64,000 nt of DNA. Origin: an uncultured Psychroserpens sp. (GTDB lineage: Bacteria > Bacteroidota > Bacteroidia > Flavobacteriales > Flavobacteriaceae). A model generated the notes under the pieces. The model saw nothing but the letters and a program-made list of their open reading frames with translations, did not search any database and had not been told where the DNA came from. Where the stretch lies: assembly GCF_947501425.1 (NCBI RefSeq), contig NZ_CANMVN010000004.1, positions 296,412 to 360,411 on the forward strand, given 5' to 3'. The position numbers and the translations under genes were made by a program. This document shows, piece by piece, positions 43,263 to 52,557 of this stretch; the stretch's first letter is position 1, and the number at the start of each line of letters is the position of its first letter.

Positions 43263-44585
43263 CTATGGAATAAAAATTGTGTAATCCTCTATCCTAATAT
43301 CTTCCAATTCGCCAACACATAAGCAAGTATTTGTTTCCCAGATTGTTGTTACTTCCGAGCCATCAAAATTGGAACGTTTCAAAATAGATTGTTGTAAATC
43401 TTCAGTCTCAATAAACCAATACACTTGTTGATGTTCGATATCCAGTTTTACTCTATGCGGATAAAAAATTGAGGTCACAGGATCATTTTCTGCAACAGTA
43501 CCAGCATTGAAATTAGTTTCGGATCCGGTTAAATTTGTAGTTGCAATTATATAATGTTTGTCTACACCTGAAAAATAGGATAACACCATATATACCATAC
43601 CAGTATTAAAATCAATATCCATATCAACAATATCATATTGATTAGAACTAAAGATTGCTGTATCTTCTAGATTATTATCATTATTTGGATCATAAGCAAA
43701 AATTGAGTGACGATCATGCATATATAAAAAAGGTGTTCTCTCATTATTGGTTCCTGAACTATTATTTTCATCAATGATTATTTTTTTGACAGCATTAGCT
43801 CTCGTACCAAAACTAGTTTGAACAAGGAGTTCCTGATTTGTTCCATCTGAATTCATTTTAAACAGTCTGTGATGATCTAAAACATCAAGATTTCCTCCTT
43901 CTAAAAAGTAATAAGTCATTTGCTGTGTTTGATCTGAAGCTACTGCACTAAACAAATAATCTTGCTCAGAAACTCTGTAACTTTGTAATCCTGTACCATC
44001 TGTATTAACCGAGTGAACATCTACTTCAGACGTATTAGATGTAGACCCATAATACAATCTATTATTAGCATATAAAGCTATACCTTCTGCATCATTGACA
44101 GTATTTGCTAACTCTGTTTCTATAACATCTCCATTATTATAAAAATCAACTCTAAGTACAGTTTCATACTCTCTATCAGATCCAAATAATTGCAGTGAAA
44201 TAGTATTTTCATCAACATCATTTAAATTGACTGTAATTGTAGATTCTGATGACCTATCTCCCAAACTTGCGCTAACAATTGCTGTTAGGACTTGCCTTTC
44301 TTCAAAATCGAAAAGTGTTTCATCGTTAACATAGAATGTCCCATTCTCTAGGTCTATTCCAAATGCATTTTCTGGAGTTTGTGATATCAATTGAAATGTT
44401 ATACCGTTTAAGTTTTCTACATTTTCTACACTACCAAGAACTTGTCCTTGTTCGGGGTTTTCGTCAATTGTTATTACAATATCTATTAATGAAAGATCCT
44501 CTATTTCAGTAAAATTAGCGTCCTCAGAGCATGCTGTAATAATACTCAAACTAATAATAAATAAGAGTTTTGTAAATGTTTTCAT
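43263..44585 (-). CDS. Lipoprotein with cadherin-like and beta-propeller regions
   Basis: 440 aa. Lipoprotein signal with Cys19 (LSIITACSED). Residues about 30-130 resemble a cadherin repeat (FGIDLENGTFYVND, STITVNLNDVDE). The remaining 300 residues contain YWTD/NHL-like propeller blades (GIALYANNRLYYGST, QQMTYYFLEGG, DFNTGMVYMVLSYF). It is probably a surface-exposed binding protein. The ligand cannot be told from sequence. Confidence 0.75.
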   Translation of the reverse strand: MKTFTKLLFIISLSIITACSEDANFTEIEDLSLIDIVITIDENPEQGQVLGSVENVENLNGITFQLISQTPENAFGIDLENGTFYVNDETLFDFEERQVLTAIVSASLGDRSSESTITVNLNDVDENTISLQLFGSDREYETVLRVDFYNNGDVIETELANTVNDAEGIALYANNRLYYGSTSNTSEVDVHSVNTDGTGLQSYRVSEQDYLFSAVASDQTQQMTYYFLEGGNLDVLDHHRLFKMNSDGTNQELLVQTSFGTRANAVKKIIIDENNSSGTNNERTPFLYMHDRHSIFAYDPNNDNNLEDTAIFSSNQYDIVDMDIDFNTGMVYMVLSYFSGVDKHYIIATTNLTGSETNFNAGTVAENDPVTSIFYPHRVKLDIEHQQVYWFIETEDLQQSILKRSNFDGSEVTTIWETNTCLCVGELEDIRIEDYTIFIP

Positions 44586-44630
44586 GATACCTGTATTAGA
44601 TTATTCAATTTTTATACTTCTATGTTGAGA

Positions 44631-45104
44631 TTAATTCTCACTTCCTTCGATTTCAGAAAAAATGCAGGTTACTTGTCTTGTTTCAAAAGACACATTTCCT
44701 GCCATATCCATAAATTTATATTCCAACGTGTAGTCTCCAGATTCGAAGGTGCTAAATGAGGTGTAAATTGAAGTTATTGATTGACCATTTTGTGTTGCAG
44801 AGGTTTCTTCATAATAATCTACCTGCACACCAGAACTATTAAAGATGGTCACTGAACCTATTTCAATTTTAGATTCATCTGTTGCAGTAGCTTCAATGAC
44901 TATATAGTCAGGAGAATCAGTACCGCCTTCGGTATAAAACTGTGCGTCTTCATTAGGACTGAGCACTGTAATCTCAGGTGGATTACTTTCTTCTATGATG
45001 CCTTCTTCACCTTCAATTATACCATTATTGTTTTCACAATCCACACTAAAAAGTGACAAGCAACACATGAGTAAGATTGCCAAATAAAATTTTTGATTTT
45101 TCAT
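44631..45104 (-). CDS. Ig-like exported protein / candidate lipoprotein
   Basis: 157 aa. An N-terminal hydrophobic segment ends in SVDCENN, an atypical lipobox, so it is either a lipoprotein or periplasmic. The rest is one Ig-like domain with NPPEITVLSPNEDAQFYTEG, IVIEATATDESKIEIGSVTI and YTLEYKFMDMAGNVSFETRQ, a fold common in adhesion or envelope proteins. It lies 45 bp upstream of the cadherin-like lipoprotein gene on the minus strand. Confidence 0.75.
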   Translation of the reverse strand: MKNQKFYLAILLMCCLSLFSVDCENNNGIIEGEEGIIEESNPPEITVLSPNEDAQFYTEGGTDSPDYIVIEATATDESKIEIGSVTIFNSSGVQVDYYEETSATQNGQSITSIYTSFSTFESGDYTLEYKFMDMAGNVSFETRQVTCIFSEIEGSEN

Positions 45105-45151
45105 TTTTAAATACTTTTAAATTAACTAGTTGCAAGTTAAATTGAGTATCT

Positions 45152-45203
45152 AAAAAAAAAGTAAGGGTATTCTCTGATTTAAAAAATTCAGTGAATACCC
45201 TTA
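45152..45203 (-). terminator. Terminator after tpiA
   Basis: TAAGGGTATTC (45,162-45,172) pairs with GAATACCCTTA (45,193-45,203), extended inward by CTGA/TCAG. A run of nine Ts follows on the minus strand. Confidence 0.85.
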
Positions 45204-45230
45204 GATATTTCGGATGGAATTAGCTGCTAA

Positions 45231-45980
45231 CTAAAATGCATTTACAATGGCATAGAAATCGTCTGCTTTGAGCGATGCTCCTCCTATCAATCCACCATCA
45301 ACATCTGGTTTTGAAAAAATCTCTTTTGCATTATTTGGTTTTACACTTCCACCATAAAGAATGGTCATGTCATCGGCAACAGTGTGTCCATATTTACTCT
45401 CTAGTGTTTTTCTTATAAAAGCATGCATATCCTGTGCTTGTTCCGGACTTGCAGTTTCTCCGGTTCCAATAGCCCAAACAGGCTCATAAGCCAATACGAT
45501 ATGTTTAAAAGCATCTGCTTCTAAATGAAATAACGCATTTTTAATCTGACTTTCAACAACAGCCTCTTCATTACCAGCTTTGCGATCTGATAATTCTTCG
45601 CCAAAACAAAAAATAACTCGCATGTCGTGTGCTAACGCAGTATCGACTTTTTTAGCGAGGGATTCATCGGTTTCATTAAAATAAGCACGACGTTCACTGT
45701 GACCTAAAATTACCGTTTTAATACCTATACTTTTTAGCATACCTGCACTAACCTCTCCAGTATATGCGCCTTTTTCTGAAAAGTGCATATTTTGAGCTAC
45801 TACCTCAATATCATGTTGCCTTGTAGATTCAAAAGCATGCCACAAATTAGTGAATGAAGGTGCAATCATCACTTCTGCATCTGATGTTTTCTGCTTGGTT
45901 TTTAGCTCTGCAATCAATGATTCCGTTTGAATTAAACCGTTATTCATTTTCCAGTTTCCTGCTACAATATGTTTTCTCAT
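45231..45980 (-). CDS. tpiA: Triosephosphate isomerase
   Basis: 249 aa, full TIM-barrel family length. Catalytic landmarks: AGNWKMN with the Lys, ILGHSERRAYF with the His, and YEPVWAIGTGETASPEQAQ with the Glu; the phosphate loop is ILYGGSVKPNN. It interconverts dihydroxyacetone phosphate and glyceraldehyde-3-phosphate. The upstream gene (TlpA-like) is 37 bp away and probably cotranscribed. Confidence 0.97.
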   Translation of the reverse strand: MRKHIVAGNWKMNNGLIQTESLIAELKTKQKTSDAEVMIAPSFTNLWHAFESTRQHDIEVVAQNMHFSEKGAYTGEVSAGMLKSIGIKTVILGHSERRAYFNETDESLAKKVDTALAHDMRVIFCFGEELSDRKAGNEEAVVESQIKNALFHLEADAFKHIVLAYEPVWAIGTGETASPEQAQDMHAFIRKTLESKYGHTVADDMTILYGGSVKPNNAKEIFSKPDVDGGLIGGASLKADDFYAIVNAF

Positions 45981-46017
45981 CGTTCTATATTTTTTATGTT
46001 TCCGAAGACATTACTAT

Positions 46018-46509
46018 CTAATTTAAATGTTTTTTAATTTTAGGATCATTGACCTTTATGGCTCTAAATAATTTGATCTTGCCCTCTTTATCTATGATCA
46101 TATATCTTGGTATCCAATCTAGATCTACAAATTCGGTAAAAGGACCATCCCAACCTGAAGGCATAAAATAATGCTCGCCTGTGATATTGTACTTCTCAAT
46201 TCCATTTTTCCAGCTTTCCTGAGTTTTATCCATTGACAAAAATAAATAAACCACATCGGGATGCTCACTTTGAATCGCTTTGAGGTCTGGTAAACCAACA
46301 ATACAGTCTCTACACCAAGTTGCCCAAACATCAATTAAAATGGTTTTGTCTTTGTATTGTTCTAAAATAGATTCTAAGGTCATTGTATCTCCTTCTAAAT
46401 TTAGAAAAGTATCATTGAGAGCCGCTTCTGAAAACTCACTTGGCTCAGGTTGTGCTTCACAACTTATAAAGAAAACACTTACTAAAACTAATGTAATTAG
46501 CTGCTTCAT
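46018..46509 (-). CDS. TlpA-like thioredoxin-fold lipoprotein
   Basis: 163 aa. Lipoprotein signal SVFFISCEAQ (Cys17). Thioredoxin-fold redoxin with the active site VWATWCRDCIVGLPDLK (CxxC) and cis-Pro-type segment DWIPRYMIIDKEG. It likely handles disulfide reduction on periplasmic or outer-membrane proteins. It starts 1 nt after the upstream permease stop. Confidence 0.9.
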   Translation of the reverse strand: MKQLITLVLVSVFFISCEAQPEPSEFSEAALNDTFLNLEGDTMTLESILEQYKDKTILIDVWATWCRDCIVGLPDLKAIQSEHPDVVYLFLSMDKTQESWKNGIEKYNITGEHYFMPSGWDGPFTEFVDLDWIPRYMIIDKEGKIKLFRAIKVNDPKIKKHLN

Positions 46510-46510
46510 A

Positions 46511-47587
46511 TTATTCTAATTTTACTTTTGGGTCTAGCCATCCATAAATCACATCTACAAATATATTAATGATTATGAACAACATTGCAATCACTAATAC
46601 TGATCCCATGATTACTGGTAAATCAAGAGTATTCAAGGCATTAACGATTTCTTTTCCAAGTCCGTTCCAACCAAAGATATACTCTACAAAAACAGCGCCT
46701 GCCAACATAGATGCAAACCAACCCGAAATAGCTGTAACCACTGGGTTTAAAGCATTTTTTACCGCATGTTTTCTAATGATCTGAAATTCACTTAACCCTT
46801 TTGCTCTTGCTGTTCTAATGTAATCTTGGTTAAATACCTCTAATAGTGAGTTTCTCATAAGTTGTATCACGACTGCTAATGGACGAATTCCTAATACGAT
46901 GGCTGGGAGTATCAGATTTTTCCATTTAATATGTACTTTCTCACCAAAATCGTCAAGCTCATATAAGCTTCCAGTCATTTCTAAATTCGTGTATTCGTGC
47001 AATACAAAACCAAAGAACCATGCAAATAAAATTGCACTAAAAAAGGAAGGCACACTCATACCTAAGGTACTCAAAATCTGAATGGCTTTATCTATCCATT
47101 GGTCTTTATAAAGTGCAGATATTATTCCGAAGATAATACCCAAAACAATAGCAATTATAATAGCTGAAACGGCTAGAACAAACGTATTGGGTAATGTTTC
47201 TCCTATGACCTGAGATACTTTTTTACCTTGCTTAGTAAATGATTCCCGTAAATACGGAAACTTGAGAACTGTTGTTGTTTCTCCTATGGTAAATAGTTGT
47301 GATGCTGTATATTTTCCAGCGGATAAAAATGTGTAGTCTTGAGTGTTTGTAGAATGAAAAGATATTGGAGACAGATCATTGAGATAATATAAATACTGAG
47401 TTCCAATTGGTTTATCGAAACCATATTTAGCTTTTACAACGGCTATTTGCTCGCTATCTTCATTTTGACCTAACATCATTTGAGCAGGATCTCCGGGTAA
47501 TACATTAAATAGGATAAAGATTACTGTTACTACACCAAATAGTGTAAGTAATGCGTAAAAGGCTTTATTTAATATGTATCTGATCAG
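46511..47587 (-). CDS. ABC transporter permease (DppB/OppB-type) with non-ATG start
   Basis: The first ATG in frame is at 47,479, but the reading frame continues upstream without a stop and encodes the expected N-terminus: IRYILNKAFYALLTLFGVVT, followed by a hydrophobic stretch and LPGDPAQMMLG, the conserved end of helix 1 in DppB/OppB permeases. A CTG at 47,587 gives 358 aa, normal for the family; no ATG, GTG or TTG is available in the extension. The permease has about six helices and the EAA loop (ARAKGLSEFQIIRKHAVKNA). No ATPase or second permease is adjacent, so the partners lie elsewhere. The CTG start needs confirmation. Confidence 0.85.
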   Translation of the reverse strand: MIRYILNKAFYALLTLFGVVTVIFILFNVLPGDPAQMMLGQNEDSEQIAVVKAKYGFDKPIGTQYLYYLNDLSPISFHSTNTQDYTFLSAGKYTASQLFTIGETTTVLKFPYLRESFTKQGKKVSQVIGETLPNTFVLAVSAIIIAIVLGIIFGIISALYKDQWIDKAIQILSTLGMSVPSFFSAILFAWFFGFVLHEYTNLEMTGSLYELDDFGEKVHIKWKNLILPAIVLGIRPLAVVIQLMRNSLLEVFNQDYIRTARAKGLSEFQIIRKHAVKNALNPVVTAISGWFASMLAGAVFVEYIFGWNGLGKEIVNALNTLDLPVIMGSVLVIAMLFIIINIFVDVIYGWLDPKVKLE

Positions 47588-47675
47588 GTGTTTTGGTGTT
47601 TTAGTGAAAAAATAGATTCTGCTTCAGTCACGGGATTGCAACGCAACAATAAACTATAGACGACTTAACATTATA

Positions 47676-48770
47676 CTAAAACTCAAGCTCGTCAAGATCA
47701 TTATAGTGTGCTTTTTGTGTTACTGTCCCCTTTTCAAGAACAATGACTCCTGGATTTGCTCTAACAATAGTTTTGAGTACTTTTTCATCACATAGATAAA
47801 AATCAAAATCCAATTTATAGGTATCTTTAACTTCTTGTTTCTTAGCCTCTCCAGATGCTGTTAACCCAATAACAGTATAGCCATTATTTAGAGCATCATC
47901 TGCCATAGCTTTCAATGACTTCATACCTTCTGCTTCAGCTTTTTCAAGACTATAAGCTACAACAATAACTAGTTTATCTTCGGCTAAAAACTGTTGTGTG
48001 AGGTCTTCATCCTCAGATTCAATAGAGAAATCCTGAATTTTAGGCACATCCCCTTCTTCAATAATCTTAGTTTCCACACCAATAATCTTATCATATGTTT
48101 TTGGTCCGCGACCTCTATCTGTCAAGGTTTTTTCTTCACCATTGATTGTGTAAGTCCATATATAATCTGTAACTGCTTTTTGAGCATCCTCAGGTAATGT
48201 CATATTTTCCTGAAGATTATCACCTATTTTATAAGCTCTAAAATCGAAAGTTGGTAAATGCATCAATACGTGATAGCCAAACCAAAGGCAAATAATGAAG
48301 CTCAATAGTGCTGTAAGAGATAAACCAAAAGTAGATAATACGGGCTTTATATGGCGTTTCCCTATGAATAAAATCACGATCATTACAAGTAAAATCACAT
48401 CTTTCCAAAATGATTGCCAAGGGGATAATTTTAAGAAATCTCCAAAGCATCCACAATCTTTTACTTTATCAAAGTAAGCTGCATAGAAGGTCAAGAATGT
48501 AAAAAACACAATCATGGCTAATAGGCTCCAAACTGTAAATTTAGGTTTATATCCAATGAGTAAAAACACCCCTAAAACCACTTCAAATACCACAACAAAA
48601 ACTGCTAAACCTAACGCATATGGTATTAATGACGGAATATCTAACACATCATAACTAAAATATTCCTGAAGTTTGTATGAGAAGCCTAATGGATCATTGA
48701 GTTTAATAAAACCTGAAAAGATAAATAACCCTCCTACGAGTATGCGACAAATATTGACTAAAGCTTTCAT
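47676..48770 (-). CDS. BT_3928-family DoxX/MauE-like membrane protein
   Basis: 364 aa. The N-terminus is a DoxX/MauE-like four-helix membrane domain (IFSGFIKLNDPLGFSYKLQE) with the motif DCGCFGD after helix 3. The C-terminus (about 240-364) has a thioredoxin-like fold without a CxxC (LVIVVAYSLEKAEAEGMKSL and NPGVIVLEKGTVTQK). The family is conserved in Bacteroidota next to TlpA and tpiA genes, as here; a redox-linked role has been proposed but not shown. Confidence 0.88.
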   Translation of the reverse strand: MKALVNICRILVGGLFIFSGFIKLNDPLGFSYKLQEYFSYDVLDIPSLIPYALGLAVFVVVFEVVLGVFLLIGYKPKFTVWSLLAMIVFFTFLTFYAAYFDKVKDCGCFGDFLKLSPWQSFWKDVILLVMIVILFIGKRHIKPVLSTFGLSLTALLSFIICLWFGYHVLMHLPTFDFRAYKIGDNLQENMTLPEDAQKAVTDYIWTYTINGEEKTLTDRGRGPKTYDKIIGVETKIIEEGDVPKIQDFSIESEDEDLTQQFLAEDKLVIVVAYSLEKAEAEGMKSLKAMADDALNNGYTVIGLTASGEAKKQEVKDTYKLDFDFYLCDEKVLKTIVRANPGVIVLEKGTVTQKAHYNDLDELEF

Positions 48771-48789
48771 TGGTGTTGTTGTTGATTAG

Positions 48790-49329
48790 TTATTCTTCAC
48801 TTAAATGAATTAATGCAAATACCGAATAATTAATCATATCCTGATAATTAGCATCAATACCTTCACTGACAATTGTTTTTCCTGCATTATCTTCTATTTG
48901 TTTGACACGAAGTAATTTCTGTAAGATCAAATCTGTTAAACTACTCACACGCATGTCTCTCCATGCTTCACCATAATCATGATTTTTATCCATCATCAAT
49001 TGTTTGGTAATCGCAATTTTATCATCATAAAGCTCTATAGCATCATCTAAAGCCAAGTCTGGTTGTTCAACCACACCTTTCTCTAATTGAATCAAAGCCA
49101 TTGTGCAGTAATTGATAATTCCAATAAACTCACTCACTTCACCTTCATCAACCTTACGCTCACTATTTTGTTGCAAACTTCTAATACGTTGCGCTTTAAT
49201 GAATATTTGATCGGTCAATGATGGTAATCTCAGAATTCGCCAAGCACTTCCGTAGTCTTTCATTTTATTAATAAAAAGACTTCGGCACTGCGAAATCACA
49301 TCATCATATTGTTTTGAAGTATCTTGCAT
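48790..49329 (-). CDS. DUF1599-family protein (two tandem copies)
   Basis: 179 aa built of two homologous halves: KMKDYGSAWRILRLPSLTDQ and KNHDYGEAWRDMRVSSLTDL mark the repeats, each followed by an I-NYC/S-ALI-L helix. This is DUF1599, renamed nucleotide modification associated domain 1. A link to nucleotide metabolism fits the folP gene, which is divergent from it 73 bp away. The molecular activity is unknown. Confidence 0.9.
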   Translation of the reverse strand: MQDTSKQYDDVISQCRSLFINKMKDYGSAWRILRLPSLTDQIFIKAQRIRSLQQNSERKVDEGEVSEFIGIINYCTMALIQLEKGVVEQPDLALDDAIELYDDKIAITKQLMMDKNHDYGEAWRDMRVSSLTDLILQKLLRVKQIEDNAGKTIVSEGIDANYQDMINYSVFALIHLSEE

Positions 49330-49402
49330 TTAAAACATTTAATTTTCCGTAAATTTCGCATAAATTAATCAGATTTAAAAACTTTAACCACACTATATAG
49401 TT

Positions 49403-50230
49403 TTGAATAAAAGTATCAATTGCAACGGACAATTAATAGACCTCAGTACTCCAAAAGTCATGGGTATTTTAAACGTGACGCCTGATTCATTCTATGATGG
49501 TGGAAAGTTCAGGAATACTTCGTCAATTATGAGGCAAGTAGACCAAATGTTAGAGGAAGGTGCTACCTTTATTGATGTAGGTGCATACAGCTCAAGACCT
49601 AATGCAGATCATGTAAGTGAAGTTGAAGAATTACAACGCATTCTACCCATTGTCGATCTCATCATCAAAAATTTCCCTGATGTCTTACTATCCATTGACA
49701 CCTTTAGAAGTGAAGTAGCCAAACAATGTATCGAGATTGGAGCAAGTATGATTAATGACATATCGGCTGGAAATTTGGACGATAATATGCTAAAAACTGT
49801 TGCTAATCTTCAAGTGCCTTACATCATGATGCATATGAGAGGAACTCCAAAAACCATGCAACAACTCACGCAATATGATAATTTGATAAAAGATATTCTT
49901 TCCTATTTTTCTGAACGCATTACTGAAGCCAGATCACAAGGTATTATAGATTTAATTATAGACCCAGGATTTGGTTTTGCTAAAACATTGGAGCAGAATT
50001 ACGAATTACTCAATAAATTAGAGTTACTAAAAATAACCGATTTACCCATTTTAGCTGGTGTATCGCGAAAATCAATGATTTACAAACCGTTAGAAAGTTC
50101 TGCTGCCAAAGCGCTTAACGGCACCACTGTACTCAATACTATTGCTTTACAAAAAGGTGCTAATATTCTAAGAGTTCATGATGTTAAAGAAGCTGTGGAA
50201 TGTATCAAACTAACCCAACAATTACACTAA
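49403..50230 (+). CDS. folP: Dihydropteroate synthase
   Basis: 275 aa. Start codon TTG at 49,403; no in-frame ATG precedes the family motif at residue 20 (VMGILNVTPDSFYDGG). Other landmarks: DVGAYSSRPNADHV, DTFRSEVAKQ, MINDISAGN and the pterin site DPGFGFAKTLEQNYELL. It joins p-aminobenzoate to the pterin ring in folate synthesis. The stop overlaps the next start (TAATG). Confidence 0.95.
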   Translation: MNKSINCNGQLIDLSTPKVMGILNVTPDSFYDGGKFRNTSSIMRQVDQMLEEGATFIDVGAYSSRPNADHVSEVEELQRILPIVDLIIKNFPDVLLSIDTFRSEVAKQCIEIGASMINDISAGNLDDNMLKTVANLQVPYIMMHMRGTPKTMQQLTQYDNLIKDILSYFSERITEARSQGIIDLIIDPGFGFAKTLEQNYELLNKLELLKITDLPILAGVSRKSMIYKPLESSAAKALNGTTVLNTIALQKGANILRVHDVKEAVECIKLTQQLH

Positions 50231-50919
50231 TGAAACATCTTTACCTATTATTATTAACTTGCCTTTTAGCATCCTGCGGAAATAAGCGTACCCTACTCCT
50301 TCCTCAAATTGAAAATGCCGAAATCAACGAATTACATGATGTCTCTCACGCTTATTTATTCTACGATGAAACTAAAGAAGATAGTGTAGATCTCAACCGA
50401 AAAAACCTCATCAGCACGACCAACTGGCTAGTCAATGTTGATAAACGATTAACGCTTGAGCAAGCCATTCCGAAGATCAAATTCTTACAAGATAAAAAGC
50501 GAAATGCGAAAATGCATAAAAATGAAGCGGCTAAAAACTACTTCACCTGCAATGATACCAGTATTAAAAACTTAGGCTTTTTGGAGTTTACAGATACTTA
50601 TTACCATACCTTGTCTCTCAATGAGTACAGTAAAGACAATAAGGAATTACAAAATCCGATGATTTTATTTAAAGTAGACACTTTTAATAATTACACGATT
50701 CAAAAAGTTACTGGCCAACAGCAACTATCACTAGTGTCCGAAACTATTGATAAAGCTATAGAAGACCTCATTAGAATTACAGATAACAATAACAACCTAG
50801 TTACCTATTTAAAATTTAATCCTAAACTTAGTTTTCAGGATTATATCTTAATCAAATCAAAATTATTAAAAATTGAATCAGACCTTGTAGTGTTTGATAA
50901 TAACGAATTCATTTATTAA
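50230..50919 (+). CDS. Uncharacterised flavobacterial lipoprotein
   Basis: 229 aa from ATG 50,230, overlapping the folP stop by 1 nt. Lipoprotein signal with lipobox LLASCGNKR (Cys16). The rest is a charged, mixed fold with no recognised domain (ENAEINELHDVSHAYLFYDE near its start). It lies between folP and cdaA; cotranscription is likely, a shared function is not established. Confidence 0.75.
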   Translation: MKHLYLLLLTCLLASCGNKRTLLLPQIENAEINELHDVSHAYLFYDETKEDSVDLNRKNLISTTNWLVNVDKRLTLEQAIPKIKFLQDKKRNAKMHKNEAAKNYFTCNDTSIKNLGFLEFTDTYYHTLSLNEYSKDNKELQNPMILFKVDTFNNYTIQKVTGQQQLSLVSETIDKAIEDLIRITDNNNNLVTYLKFNPKLSFQDYILIKSKLLKIESDLVVFDNNEFIY

Positions 50920-50954
50920 GCATAAATTGTTAAATTTACACAAACAGCTTCGCC

Positions 50955-51737
50955 TTGGATAGATTCAAATTTTGGGATTTTGGAATTATAGATTTTATAG
51001 ACGTCTTTTTAGTCGCTATCCTTCTGTATTATGTCTATAAGCTAGTTAAAGGCACAGTAGCTGTAAATATCTTTATCGGTATCATCATCATATATCTTGT
51101 TTGGAGAGTGACAGACATTCTCGACATGTATATGCTTCATCGTATTTTTGATGGCTTTATAAAAGTTGGTATTATAGCGCTTATTGTCGTTTTTCAGCCA
51201 GAGATTAGGAAATTTCTGCTTATGGTTGGATCCACCAATTTAAGTGGTCGTGGAAAGTTTTTCAAAAAGATGAAATTCTTAAAAACTGAGACAGAAACTG
51301 AAACCGATATTAATGCACTCATTAATGCCTGTCAGAGAATGTCGGCATCTAAAACTGGTGCTCTCATTGTTTTAGAACGCAATAATAGTCTGGACTTCCT
51401 GACCAACACAGGTGACGAAATGAACATTAAAGTCACTCAACCCATTATAGAAAGTATATTCTTTAAAAATAGTCCGTTGCATGATGGCGCAATTATTATT
51501 GAAAATAATATAGTTAAAGCCACACGTGTCATACTTCCTGTAAATAACGATAAGAATATTCCACAACGTTTTGGTTTACGTCATCGTGCTGCTGTTGGTA
51601 TTACTGAAAAAACAGATGCGGTAGCTTTAGTGGTTAGTGAAGAAACTGGACAAATCTCGTACATAAAAAACGGAGAATTTACTATGTTCGAGGACATCCA
51701 GGAGCTTACCACATTACTTTATAAAGATCTTGCTTAG
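50955..51737 (+). CDS. cdaA: Diadenylate cyclase CdaA
   Basis: 260 aa from TTG 50,955, the only start before the first membrane helix. Three N-terminal helices (e.g. FIDVFLVAILLYYVYKLV and NIFIGIIIIYLVWRV) are followed by the DAC domain with PLHDGAIIIENN and RFGLRHRAAVGITE, the DGA and RHR motifs that make c-di-AMP from two ATP. It is membrane bound. c-di-AMP controls turgor and potassium uptake in bacteria that make it. Confidence 0.95.
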   Translation: MDRFKFWDFGIIDFIDVFLVAILLYYVYKLVKGTVAVNIFIGIIIIYLVWRVTDILDMYMLHRIFDGFIKVGIIALIVVFQPEIRKFLLMVGSTNLSGRGKFFKKMKFLKTETETETDINALINACQRMSASKTGALIVLERNNSLDFLTNTGDEMNIKVTQPIIESIFFKNSPLHDGAIIIENNIVKATRVILPVNNDKNIPQRFGLRHRAAVGITEKTDAVALVVSEETGQISYIKNGEFTMFEDIQELTTLLYKDLA

Positions 51738-52553
51738 ATGAATTGCAGAAACTGTAATAGCAGCTTAGACGAACGCATTAATTATTGCCCATTATGCGGA
51801 GCTAAAATAGTTAGAAACAGATTGACACTCAAAAACATCTGGTCAGACATCAACGCACAGTTTTTAAGTATAGATAATAAATTATTCCAAACCTTTATCC
51901 ATCTATTTTCTAAACCTGAAGTTGTAATCAACGGATTTATTGAAGGCACCAGAAAAAAGTATGTAAATGTCATTCAATATTTTGCCATAGCATTAACACT
52001 TGTTGGTCTTCAGGTATTTTTAATGAATACCTTTTTTAGGGAAGCCATGGTTTTCGATTCGCCGTTTTTTGATGCATTAAATCAAAATGCTAAAGCACAA
52101 GAGAATAATCCGTTTAATAACTTTGACTATGAACAATTCAACAATTATCAAAGTTTAATTTACACGATGAGTGTGCCTATATCGGCAATATCAACATGGA
52201 TAGCTTATTGGATAGCAGGCATACGACGTTTTAATTTTACTGAGCATGTAGTTATCAACTTGTATTATTCTGCTCAGGTAATCATCATTACAGCATTTAT
52301 TACCATCTTATTTTTATGCTTGGGCATTGATTTTTTATTGACCTCATCGCTTACATTTTTATTTACACTAGTCTACTTCTTTTATGTACTCAAGCGTGTG
52401 TTCAATACCTCTATTTTAGAAACCGTTGCCCATTATATGCTGGTAATGGTTATGTTTGTAATTCTCTTTATTATAGCTATGGTAATAGCTGTTATTATAG
52501 GAATTATTATAGTACTTGTAAAAAAAGGTGCAGTAGTTAACACCGTTAATTAG
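51738..52553 (+). CDS. DUF3667-family zinc-ribbon membrane protein (first of two)
   Basis: 271 aa. N-terminal zinc ribbon (CRNCNSSLDERINYCPLCG) followed by a basic linker, IHLFSKPEVVINGFIEGTRK, and about five membrane helices. The ATG abuts the cdaA stop. It is a paralogue of the next gene. Function unknown; such proteins often carry a lipid- or ion-related tag in annotation without proof. Confidence 0.85.
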   Translation: MNCRNCNSSLDERINYCPLCGAKIVRNRLTLKNIWSDINAQFLSIDNKLFQTFIHLFSKPEVVINGFIEGTRKKYVNVIQYFAIALTLVGLQVFLMNTFFREAMVFDSPFFDALNQNAKAQENNPFNNFDYEQFNNYQSLIYTMSVPISAISTWIAYWIAGIRRFNFTEHVVINLYYSAQVIIITAFITILFLCLGIDFLLTSSLTFLFTLVYFFYVLKRVFNTSILETVAHYMLVMVMFVILFIIAMVIAVIIGIIIVLVKKGAVVNTVN

Positions 52554-52557
52554 TGAA

